In this document: positions 49,973 to 60,052 of the stretch, piece after piece
How positions within the stretch are numbered: position 1 is the first letter of the stretch
Layout: every line of letters begins with the position of its first letter
Assembly: GCA_014529385.2 (NCBI GenBank)
Contig: CM043966.1
Location: 94,739,587-94,803,586, forward strand
Direction of reading: 5' to 3'
Length of the DNA: 64,000 bases
From: Adiantum capillus-veneris
Taxonomy: Eukaryota; Streptophyta; Polypodiopsida; Polypodiales; Pteridaceae
Made by a program: the position numbers and the translations under genes
The notes under the pieces: model-generated
Told to the model about the DNA's origin: nothing
Databases searched by the model: none
The model's input: the letters and a program-made list of their open reading frames with translations, nothing else

Positions 49973-50561
49973 AGAGTACAGTGATATACTAGCAGTGATG
50001 TCACTTGCAGTTGTTGTGGGAATGCATCACTTGGCGCCTATTTGAGCGCATTGTCTGCTGGATTGTACGTTACTTGTGGAAACTGCCATTGTACACATTT
50101 GTGGAGCCATACTTGGTTGTATTTGGCAGTCCCAGCCATTTCTGAGACTTGGTCTGGAAGATAGTCATTTCTGAGACTTGACTATATGTGATTTGCATTA
50201 GCCTTCGTGTGAGGGTCGATAGCGTGAGGTTTTTATTGAGCTGGGGGATTCTCAAATGTGGAGATCCTTTCGGTGATACAGGTAGCTGGAGCACCCTTTT
50301 TGTGACCTCACCATAGGCTATGTACTAGTGAGTCCTACTTGATGCTCGGGTTCTATTGTTGACAGTTTATGCATACATAGACAGTCTATATTTTGGGTTC
50401 CTACTGCTCTACTTCTGGGGAAACTCTGTCGAAATTTTCCCAAGTTATGATGGCTGGTTTTTTGGTATTTGGAGCCATTTATGCTGTTATGCTGCTGAAA
50501 TTTTGGCAAAATCAGAGGTTGAGTCAGGTGTGCCTTCTTGGGAGCTTCATGGTTGGCTTTA

Positions 50562-50780
50562 ATGGATGATCAAAATGGCCCTCAGTTCACTCCTTTTCAT
50601 TTAACTCAAAGAATTCAGATTAATGTTCATGTGTCCAGGAAGATCTTTTTCCAGCAGCGCATAGTCTTTATGTTTGGGCCAAGAAGATTGAGAGAGATCC
50701 TGGAATGTCCTTTGCCTGTTGTCATTCCGATGATTAACTATGAAAACTCTTTTGATGTGCATGTGTTTTTCCTTATCTAA
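50562..50780 (+). CDS. 72-codon ORF upstream of Ty3 gag (Gyp-2 copy)
   Basis: The frame starts at ATG 50562; an in-frame ATG at 50538 adds eight codons that the Gyp-1 copy lacks, so the inner start is preferred. It encodes MDDQNGPQFTPFH, then NVHVSRKIFFQQ, IVFMFG, EIL, CPLPVVIP and SFDVHVFFLI. It lies 102 bp upstream of gag ATG 50883 and downstream of the primer site. Against 33621-33839, 34 of 72 residues are identical, most other differences are conservative (I/V/L/M, F/Y, D/N), and no gap is needed. No known domain was recognised. It is probably translated from the element RNA before gag, or from a subgenomic RNA; the role is unknown. Confidence 0.75.
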   Translation: MDDQNGPQFTPFHLTQRIQINVHVSRKIFFQQRIVFMFGPRRLREILECPLPVVIPMINYENSFDVHVFFLI

Positions 50781-50882
50781 AGCTGAGCTCCATTGAAGTT
50801 TCTGGGGATTGGGTAGTGAAAAGTTTTGGGTTCTTGCACGTGTGTTCAAAGGGGTTCTGAAAGCATCATAATTTGGGTAGCC

Positions 50883-51395
50883 ATGGCTTTCTCTTATCCG
50901 GAGTTTCATGGAAGAAGTGATGAAGATGTGGAAGAATTTTTGGAAAAGATGGAGGTTGCCTGCATTAGCAACCAGATTCATGATCCTACACAAATGTTAC
51001 GCCTTCTCCAAATTTGTTTGAAGAGTGATGCACGAGTTTGGTCTAAAGCATTTGAAGAGGAGTTGCGTGTGGCTTATCCACCTGTAAGGTTGAGTTGGGA
51101 CAATCTACGACATGGGTTGGAAGTGGAGTTTGTGAAGATAGAAGATCCTGACAAAGTGTGGCAAGAAGTACAGGCTTTGGTGCAAAAGGAAGGTGAGCCA
51201 GTAGATGCGTACATACGTAAGTTTTCATTGGCATGGGAGCGAATGTGCAAGGCTTTAGCACCACAGGTACCCCCGCCTGACATGATGAAGAAGGACAGGT
51301 TCTTTGCTGGTCTTTGGGAGAATATACGTTGGAGAGTGGAGCTAAAGAAGCCTAGGACATATGAGGATGCACTAGAGGTAGCAAGGAACAAATAG
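50883..51395 (+). pseudogene. Gyp-2 gag, capsid part, ended by a TAG
   Basis: MAFSYPEFHGRSDEDVEEFL starts a Ty3 gag domain with SDARVWSKAF, LEVEFVKIEDPDKVWQEV and FAGLWENIRW. The TAG at 51393-51395 stops it after EVARNK. The same frame continues at once with WKLRKMSQ and on into the zinc knuckle, so this stop is a point mutation, not the natural end. Gag forms the particle around element RNA. Confidence 0.9.
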
Positions 51396-53663
51396 TGGAA
51401 GCTGAGGAAAATGAGCCAGTTAGGGGTGGAGTCTTTGCCAATGAGGTCTGAATTTCAACCTATAGAGTCTTTACAAGGGCGCATGTCAGGGGTTCATCAT
51501 GAACCAGTGGTACCTGTTACTACTCAGGTTATGCCAGCAGTGGTCACTACAGCAGTGCAAGATGATGGGCTAAGGCAAGACATGAGGCAAATGGTAGATT
51601 TGATGAAGAATCTCACCCTAAACATGCTAGGTCAAGTGGGAAATAATCGAGGTCAAGGGAGGTTTGCAAATCAGCGAGGAGGTGAAGAAAGGCCTAGGAA
51701 TGGTGTTGGACAAAGCAATGGTAGGTTTTGGAGGCAGACGCCCACATGTTATAATTGTGGAGAGTTGGGTCACATCAGCCTGCAATGTGATAAGCCACCA
51801 AGGATGGGGGGGGACATGTATCCATTGCCAAGACAGGTGCTAACTAGGTCAAATGATTATGGCATCGAAATTAAGGGAGATGAAGGAACCAGTGGACTGA
51901 CCCAGGAGAAAAAGGGAAAGACAAAAGTGCTAAGTGTAGTCACTTTGGAGAAGGCATCAAAGCTAGAGGATACATTAGTGATGCCTATTGGGAAGAGGAC
52001 CACAGAGGATAAGGAAGGAAGAAGTGCCCTAGGTCCTAGTACGAAGAAAGGAAAGAGCCATGAAGGCGAGGATGTCAAGGCCAAGAGGAAAAGGAGAGCT
52101 CGTCGAAAGTTTCATGTTTCAGATTTTCCACTAGGGGATGGGCAATTAAGCTATGACTTGAAGGAGGATCTGACGAGCAGGAAGGCAGATGTTACTTTTG
52201 GGCAGCTTATAGAGATGGTGCCTAAGCTAAAGCGACAGTGGAAGAGGATGGTTAACCCAATGGAGAAAGAGCCAGAGAGAGGTTCAGTGAAGGTGTTGGC
52301 AATGGACGAGCTACCAGACATTTGTCCAATAGTAGATGTGTGGCATAAAAGGAAAAATTTGGGACAAGGTTATGTGGATGGCGGAGCCCAAATATGCGTC
52401 ATAACACACTCATGCGTTGAGAAGATGGGTCTCACAGTGGCTGGGGTGTCAGGTTTTCGGATCAGATTGGCAAACCATCAAAAAGTAAAATGCTTGGGTG
52501 TTGTAAAGAGCTTAGAAGTGGAGTCATATGATGCAAAGGCAGTGGTTGATTTTCATGTGATGCCAGCAGGGTTGGGAGCATATCCTATTATACTGGGCAG
52601 ACCATGGTTACGTGCAGTGGGAGCTGTTCAAGATTGGCGACATGGTACGATTAGCCTCTATGGAAAGACAGGTACCAAGAAGCTTTATAATATGGACACA
52701 AGGAAGCGATTAGAGGAGCTTTATGAAGATGAGGATGAGTCTAGTGATGAAGACTCTTCCACGGTGATAGATGAGGACAGTGATAGCACTACCAGCAGTG
52801 ATGAGGATGCTGATGTTGCATTTCTTTTGATGGACAAAGAAATCCAGGAGATTGGTTTAGTTGCATTTGCGAATGAGGTTGAAGATGAAAGTGAAGGGCC
52901 TTATGAAGTGATTGAAGGGCTGATGCAAACCAAGGTTGAGTTGTCAAAGAAGCAGGAATTTATGACACAAATGATCAGTGGAGACCTCTCAGCTATGGAG
53001 AAGGATATATATTTGCACATGCTGGCTAGTTTTCCTGATTTGTTGATTACTTCATATGAAGAGATCAGAGGGTTCAAGGGCAAAGAGATGCATATAGAGC
53101 TGAAAGAAGGTGCTAAGCCAGTGCGGCAAAGGCTAAGAAGGATGGGTCAAGAGCAAATGGAAGCCTTGCGGGTAGAGGTGGACAAGTTATTGAGGGCAGG
53201 GTTCATAGTTCCAGTGGAGACCACAGAATGGGTGAGTCCAGTTGTATTCAGTCCCAAGAAGGATGGGAAGTGGAGAATTTGTGTGGATTTTAAACCCTTA
53301 AACGCAGCCACTAAGAAGAACTCATATCCTCTTCCATTCATCGATCAGATCTTGGATTCAGTGGCAGGTTATGAGAGGTACAGTGTGTGTGATGGTTTTT
53401 CAGGCTATTTTCAATTGAAGATTGCTCTTAAAGACCGCACAAAGACAACTTTTATTACGCCATGGGGCTGCTATTGCTACACAGTATTGCCATTTGGGTT
53501 GTCAAATGGACCTTCCTTCTATCAAGAGAGAGCAAACTGGGTGTTGGAACCATTCATTGGTAGTTGTGTTAAAGCTTTTATGGATGACTTCTGTGTCTAT
53601 AGCAGTAGGGCTGATCACCATGAGAAGCTGCAGATGGTATTGGCTCGATATGATGAATGTTGA
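51396..53663 (+). pseudogene. Gyp-2 gag end, protease and reverse transcriptase
   Basis: One open frame in phase with gag. Zinc knuckle CYNCGELGHISLQC near 51754, a charged linker, protease site YVDGGAQICVITHS (Asp codon 52377; DGGA instead of D(S/T)GA) and AYPIILGRPWL, an acidic Ser-rich stretch, then RT from about 53050 with RAGFIVPVETTEWVSPV, GKWRICVDFKPLNAATKK, FGLSNGPSFYQER and an intact FMDDFCVYSS. It ends at TGA 53661, where the Gyp-1 relative has glycine (LGGQLN). RT copies element RNA inside the particle. Confidence 0.9.
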
Positions 53664-54710
53664 GGACAACTAAATCCAAAGAAATGTCATCTAGCACAGC
53701 CAAGGGTGAAGTTATTGGGCCATATGGTGTCAGAAAATGGCATTGAGGCTGATCCAGATAAGGTGAAGTCTATTATTCTTCTTCCATCACCTATGAGTAC
53801 GAAGCAATTGGCAACCTTTATACACAAAGTGAAGTACATGGCACGGTTTATTCCATTGTCTTCTCAGCTTCTTTATCCATTATAGCAAGTGGCAAAGCAT
53901 GATCCATTGCAATGGGATGACAAGTGTGAAGAAGTGTTTCAAGAGGTGAAAGAGGTGTTAGGGGGGTTGTCAGCCATGCAGGCTCCTGATTGGGAGAAAG
54001 TTTTTTATGTAAATCCATCAGTAGGGGATGATGCCATTGGAGCCATGCTATTGCAAAAGGGGAAGGGCAACCATTATATGAGGCCAGTGTATTGTGCAAG
54101 CCGAGTGAAGTTGGTAGCGGAGAGAAAGTTATCGGAAGTAGAGCTAGTGATGGCCATTGTAATATTTGCTTGTCGACGATTTCGTCATTACTTGCTACCA
54201 TGGCCTTTTGTTTTCTTAACGAGTTATGCCTTTTTTCCACAGTTAATTAATGGTATTAACATGTCAAATGTGGTGAAGAAATGGGTAATTGAGCTGCAAG
54301 AGTTTGAGTTCTCTTTTCTAGTGGAAGATAGTACAAGGGCTACCCTAGCTGATTTGTTGACCTACAAGGAGAATCCCCTTATTGTTAAGGAAGAGGTGGT
54401 GAGAAAGGTAGTTGAAGAAGTGCCACAAATCAGCAATGCACATGTGTTGTTCTTTGATGGTTCATACAGAAAGAGCCACGATGCAGCTTCAGGGGGTATA
54501 GCACTTTATGATCCAGAGGGGAAGCTAGTATGCAAGAGAGGGTTCAAATTGGATGCGCATAGTAACAATGAGGCTGAATATGCTACATTGGAAGCCGGAT
54601 TACACATTTGTTTGAAGCATGGGGTTCGAAGGTTGAGCATAAAAGGTGATGCCTTGTTAGTGGTGAAGCAAGGTGAGGCTCTTACAACTACAAGAGGTTC
54701 AGTTGGATAG
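53664..54710 (+). pseudogene. Gyp-2 RT end and two RNase H domains
   Basis: Continues in the same frame: GQLNPKKCHLAQPRVKLLGH, a TAG at 53883 (glutamine in Gyp-1), then the Ty3-type RNase H (FYVNPSVGDDAIGAMLLQK, ACRRFRHYLLPWPF) and the archaeal-type RNase H (VLFFDGSYRKS, SNNEAEYATLEAGL, GDALLVVKQ). After VVKQ at about 54672 the frame no longer follows the family and stops at 54708. This is the deletion junction that removed the integrase core. Confidence 0.9.
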
Positions 54711-55103
54711 GATGAGTGCATTGGAACATTATGGGCAGATGCAAGATAGGGCTTTGGCAAAGATAAATGAAAAGGTTAAAAGTAAGGGTATCAAGAAACA
54801 TGACTTGGTTTTGCGCTACAACAGTAAGCTGGACAACACCTTCCAAAAGAAGTTTCAAATTAAGTGGGAAGGCCCTTTCAAGGTAGTGGAGTGTTTTCCA
54901 AATGGCACATATCAGCTGGCTAACCTGGAGGTGTTTTACATAAGTCAAGGGTAAATGGATTGCGTCTTAAATTGTATCATGCCAGGTTGATGATGGTCGA
55001 GCAGGATGAGTTGTATGTGGATCAAGGAGTGTTGGTGAGGGATGAGGAGACCTGTGATGCGGCGAGTCTCATATCTCTTTTTGCTGCTGCTGATCATGAA
55101 TGA
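54673..55103 (+). pseudogene. Gyp-2 integrase C-terminal remnant
   Basis: In the +1 frame, RLLQLQEVQLDRMSAL, then KWEGPFKVVECFPNGTYQL, is the end of a Ty3 integrase with the GPF/Y-like module (GPFKV...GTYQL). After another small shift it continues LYHARLMMVEQDELYVD to a stop at 55101-55103. The HHCC zinc finger and the DDE core that should precede it are absent. The 3' LTR begins at 55132. Confidence 0.85.
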
Positions 55104-55131
55104 TCTAGCAGGCTAGGGGATGGGCAAATTA

Positions 55132-56264
55132 TGTCAGGAGTTTTTTGGAGCAAGGGATTGCGCATATGTACATACACATGCATGGTGCATCGAATAAAGG
55201 ATTGCCCAATTTCCAGAGCCAGGTGGTTATGTGGGGCCCACGTGTGTACAGGTAGGACAACATGTACATAATGCATCGATTTTCACTATTACCAGTACCA
55301 GTGTGTTTTTTCTACAATAAGGAGGAGTTGGTAGCGCGTAAAACTTCTCGAGGAAGCTATCCGCGGGCCGACGGCATGAGGTAAGCAGGTGCGTCAGATG
55401 GCATCTAGTGGCGTCAGGAGGCCGAACGGGGTCAATACTTGCACGCGGAGAAGTACGGACACAACGTGGGTGTTTGCTTGTGAGAATTATGGAGAAAGGT
55501 CATCATGAGGACCTTTCTTTGGGTCCACTTCACGTGGTGGCGAGATGCATTATTGGAAAAAAGCTGAGTGCCAGGTGTGCGGATGATGCAAAAAGGTGAC
55601 AACTATGCACTGCGAGGTCAGTTTTTGGCTTGTTCGGGGTCCGTTTGAGGTCATCTAAAAGGCCAAGGGTGCCCAACTAATAAATCTAAGTGTGGGAACC
55701 GAAAAAACAGAGAGAAGACCAGAAAAAACGTGGAGAAGAGAGGAGGAACAGCCGCAGGTGTGTTTTTGCTCATTTTGGAGCCTGTTTTGGTCGTAAACTG
55801 CTCATCCGAGGTCGGATTTGAGCACTTTGACATCGTAGACTGGGGTTTTGGGCCGTTCCGGACACGATGGCGCTGTCCATTTTGCCAAATTCCTCACTCT
55901 TTTCCTGCTGTTTTTTTGTGTAAGTTTCTCCTATGAGCGAAGTTTCTGCTCTAGTTTGTGATTGTATCTGGCTTATTTTACCCATATTGTGTGAGCTATT
56001 TGCCCCATTGGTGTTGGCCCAAGCTCAATTGTATCTAAACATCAGAAATTCTCCTCTTTTGAGCTGAGTTTTTTGGGTGTGTGTGTGTCTGTGTGGAGTG
56101 GGCAAGTGGATAGTCTCTCTCCTCTCACTCCAGAGGTGTGTTCCCTGTCTCGGCCAGGTGTGTTGTCTAAGCCGAGTGGTGCCCCATAGTGTGTGTGTAT
56201 ATCCTTCCAAGAGTGTTTGTCGGGTCGTTATAGAGGCGCTGTGTGTGTTTTCATCCTGCTCACA
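55132..56264 (+). repeat. Gyp-2 3' LTR
   Basis: TGTCAGGAG to CATCCTGCTCACA, 1133 bp, followed by the ACGC duplication and the resumed Copia-2 leader. Confidence 0.95.
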
Positions 56265-56553
56265 ACGCCTACTCACTTTCTTCGATACAATGAGATTTGG
56301 AGAGCGTTTGCAGGTCGAAAAATATTTTGGGAACACTCATAGAGCTTAGTCTGCTCAGATTTCGACCTCCGTTTTCACTACAGGCAGGTATGCACATGCA
56401 ATTTTTGTCATTTTGTGCAGAATTTTTGTCAGTGCTGTTTTCTACATAACAAGCACCTTACAGTCTACTACAGTTTGTGCTATATAGCACGTGTTGTTCC
56501 TGCTTTGTTTCTCCTCTTTTTGGGCAGTTTTAACATCAGGTGCAGCATTTACC

Positions 56554-57484
56554 ATGGCTGACAACAACACAAATGTGTTCAACATGTTTGCTGCTGAGGA
56601 CAGGCTGGATGGAGTCAATTACCCTATGTGGGCTTATATCATGCAACATGTTCTTGTGTCCAAGTGCGTCTAGAATATTGTGCAGGGCATTGATGTGCGT
56701 CCTAGTTCTGAGGATGTAGGCGATGTTGAGCATGTTGCAGGTTTTACTGCAAGGATTGCTGATATTAGAGTTGTTTTGCCTACGGTAGAACAAGCTCATT
56801 GGGATATAAAGATGCGCAGGCTCATGTGTTGATTGCATTTTTGTGAAGTGCACCATTACTCCTCACATTTATTCAACAAAACCTACAAAAGAAGCTTGGG
56901 ATATTCTGGCTGGTCTTATGCAAGCCGCAATGAGGCAAAAATTGCATTGCTGCATAAAGAGGTGGAGTCGAAGATTATGCATGAGAAAGATGATATGGAC
57001 ACTTTCCTTGCTGGTGTCAAGGATAACAATGAGCAACTTATTTCTATAGGTGAAGTCATTTCAGACAGTTCCCTTGTGCAGACCGTTCTTGATTCCTTAC
57101 CAGATTCTTACCAGACTTTTGCTAGTACTTCGAGACTTATGACCCAAGTAAATCCTGAAATTGTCAAGTTTGATGATGCATTATGCCCATTGCTATTGCA
57201 AGAGTCACTTCCAGAAAAAAACAGGACTAGACAATGTGCAATTGAATATGCTTTTATTATTGCTTAAAGAAAGGGTGGTAACAGCAATGCAGCTACTTCT
57301 TATGGTTCTTCTGCGAGTGGAAAATCACCTGTTCCTAATGCTTCTACTGGCAACAATTTGTATGGAAATTCTGGTGATAAGGGCAAAAAGAAGATCCGTT
57401 GCCATTATTGTAAAGCTAATAATCACATGATCAAGCAGTGTCCTAAGTTGAAGGCCAAAGAGGCTAAGAAGAAAGAGGTGGTTC
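56554..57484 (+). pseudogene. Copia-2 gag
   Basis: ATG 56554 starts MADNNTNVFNMFAAEDRLDG, followed by YPMWAYIMQHVLVSKCV and TAG at codon 40 (56671). The frame then continues NIVQGIDVRPS. Later frameshifts near 56810 and 56915 precede MDTFLAGVKDNNEQL and SYQTFASTSRLMTQ. A stop at about 57265 is due to a three-base loss. The knuckle CHYCKANNHMIKQC is intact. Gag of the Copia UBN2 type, broken at several points. Confidence 0.9.
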
Positions 57485-57790
57485 CACTGGAAATACTGGT
57501 TCCACTACAAATGCAGCCATTGTTGAGTCTTCTGTGAAAGAAGATTGTGATGTTGATGTTGACGCAGAATGGGCTTTTAGTGCAGAGTGCACTTACTATC
57601 CTGCTGTCCATGATGCATGCATGTCAGTGCTGCAAATTCACATGTGTGGTATTTTGACAATGGTGCTGCAAAGCACATTACCTCACATCGTGAATTGTTC
57701 AACTCTCTCAAGTCTGTCCCTCATGGGAATCCAGTCACTTGTGCCAACCATGCCTCTTATCCGATTTAAGGGGTTGGAAAGATTGTGCTT
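57485..57790 (+). pseudogene. Copia-2 protease
   Basis: The active site reads WYFDNGAAKHIT (Asp codon 57656), so DSGA has become DNGA. This is followed by HRELFNSLKSV and the region leading to integrase. The surrounding frames are broken. Copia-1 has lost this whole segment. Confidence 0.8.
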
Positions 57791-59080
57791 ACTGTTGCAA
57801 ATGGTAGTTCTTTCCCACTTGTTGATGCACTTTATGTACCTGGGATCAAGAAGAATCTTTTTTCTGTATCTGCACTTGCTAGACTTGGACTTGTAGTCAA
57901 ATTTGTGGATGACAAATGTACAGTTCATGATCTCAGTTTTGGTGATGAAATTGTTGCATCTGGCCTTTTGTGCCGTGGGCCGTATAATCTCACTTTGTAT
58001 GACAAGTGTGGACAAAATTCTGCAAATGTAGTTGCAGATTCAAGGGCTATTTTGGATGCAAAATTGTGGCATGTACGTTTTGGGCATCTGAATTTTGTCA
58101 GTTTGTTGCATTTGCAGAAATATGATATGGTTTCTTCTTTACCGCCTCTTGAAGAACCTGTCGAACATGTTTGTGAAGGCTGTATTTTGGGTAAAATGTA
58201 GCGTTCTAAGTTTCCAAAGGATGGTTCTGTTAGGGCCACATGCAGATTGCAGCTTGTGCATAGTGATGTTTGTGGGCCCATGAAAACTCCGTCCTTGGTG
58301 AATTACCTTTACTTCGTGACTTTCATTGATGACTACTCTAGGCATGCATGGGTATTTCCGCTTAAAGAGAAGTCCGAAGTTTTTATGTGCTGCAAACAAT
58401 TTCTGGCTATGGCTGAAAATGTATCAAAATGTACTATGGGCACCCTCCGTTCCGATCAGGTGGGGGGGGGGGGGGGGGGGGGGGGGGAGGGGTATATGTC
58501 TCATGAATTTAATGCATTTTTGGATATTCATGGGATAAAACACCAATGTACAGTGCTTTATACACCTCAGTAAAATGGTGTTTTTGAGAGGAAAAACAAG
58601 TCACTTATGGAAATGACACGATGTATTGTCAAAAGTCAAGCTTTGTCACATTGTTTTTGGCTGTAGGCCATCATGTGTGCCACTTATGTAATAAACAGGT
58701 GTCCTACAAAAGATTTGCACTCTATTACTTCATACGAAGCATGGCATGATAGAAAGCCTTCTATTGAGCACATGCGTGTTTTTGGCTTTTTGGCATATGC
58801 TTTGGTTCCACAAACACAACGCAAAAAATTGGATGATAAGGCTGTCAAATGTATTTTTGTTTGTTATAGTGGTAAAATCAAAGGTTATATATTGTAGTAT
58901 CCACATAAAAACCGTATTTTGGTTTCACAGGATAAAGTGTTTGTGGAAGATTCTATCCAGCCCTTTCTGTCATGTACTAGAGACAGTAATGTAAGCTCAC
59001 ACGACATTTATGACACTTTGTTGCCTTTTTTCAGTGGTGGAAATACAAATGTAAATTCTAATGAGGCAAATGTATAGCCT
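57791..59080 (+). pseudogene. Copia-2 integrase with a poly-G expansion
   Basis: VDALYVPGIKKNLFSVSALA and LWHVRFGHLN lead to the zinc-binding EHVCEGCILGKM, a TAG at 58198, then FIDDYSRHAW. At the second catalytic Asp (TLRSD) the following glycine codons are replaced by a run of about 25 G bases (58463-58487), after which EYMSHEF-like sequence resumes. More stops follow at PQ*NGVFERKN, FWL*AIMCATY and others. No active integrase. Confidence 0.9.
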
Positions 59081-60034
59081 ATGAGGGTTTTCAAAAATGT
59101 TTCAAATCAGTCTATTACCGATGTAGATGTACATGATGTACTTGATAAGGAAAGGGCTGAAAATGAGCAGGCTAGAGGTATGCCAAAATGGTTGGTGCAC
59201 ACTGTGCATGACAGTAAAATGGATGCACCTTTGTCTAGTTGTACTCATTCAGGCTCTCGCCATGCATCTTATGGATCAGATTGTTATACTTTGGCTGTGT
59301 CTAGCTACATGATGTTGAAGAACCTCTGTCTTTTGATGAAGCACAGAATTCAAAAAATTGGATGGCTGCCATGCAATCAAAATATGATGCACTTATAGAA
59401 AATGACACATGGACTTTATGTGATTTTCATTTTGGAAAAAAGACCATTGGTATGAAGTGGGTTTACAAGTTGAAACGCAAGCCGGATGGTGAGATCGATC
59501 GCCATAAGGCTCGACCTGTTGCAAAGAGTTATGCACAACAAAAAGGCATAGATTATGAAGAGACTTTTGCTCCCACTTGTCATATGACTACTGTGCATTT
59601 TCTATGTGCATCGGCAGCTCATTTTGGTTGGGATGTACATCAATCAGACATTGTTACTGCTTTCTTAAATGGTGACATATTTGAGGAAGTTTATGTAACA
59701 CAGCCTCGCGGTTTTGTCAAGAAAGGTCAAGAGGACAAAATGTGCAGATGTAAGAAGGCTTTGTATGGGTTGAAGCAATCTCCTTGTGCTTGGTATGAGA
59801 AAGCTGACACCTCATTTGGCCAAACAAGGCTTTCATAACAATCCAACAGAAAGCACATTGTATGTAAAGCGTGAGGGCGATGTATTTCTCATTGTGGTTC
59901 TTTATTTAGATGATTTGTTGATCACTGGAGCAAATGAGAGATATATTGATGAATTTAAGGTTGATTTGAATGCTACTTTCAAGATGAAAGAGTTGGGGTT
60001 GTTGCATCATTACTTGGGTATACAATTTAAGTAG
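59081..60034 (+). pseudogene. Copia-2 reverse transcriptase
   Basis: From about 59355: AAMQSKYDALIENDTWTL, WVYKLKRKPDGEIDRHKA and DVHQSDIVTAFLNGD, with a frameshift near 59815. The catalytic motif is YLDDLLITG, with leucine where Copia-1 has valine. It ends HHYLGIQFK followed by TAG (Copia-1 has CAG here). One frameshift and a few substitutions separate it from an open frame. Confidence 0.9.
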
Positions 60035-60052
60035 TGTGATGGTGGTATTGCC

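Larger units (their letters stand above)
48644..56264 (+). mobile_element. Gyp-2, Tat-like Ty3 element, recent insertion, integrase deleted
   Basis: LTRs of 1132 and 1133 bp begin TGTCAGGAG and end GCTCACA, with a 4-bp target duplication ACGC (48640-48643, 56265-56268). Inside: primer site, a minisatellite, the 72-codon ORF, gag, protease, RT, two RNase H domains and the C-terminal end of integrase. The integrase zinc finger and catalytic core are missing. By eye the LTRs differ at about 26 positions. Confidence 0.95.

Noticed and set aside
51393-51395. Programmed readthrough stop between gag and pol in Gyp-2
   Set aside because: The TAG lies before the zinc knuckle, i.e. inside gag, and two more stops occur in pol. 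Point mutation is simpler, although a survey of copies could reopen this.
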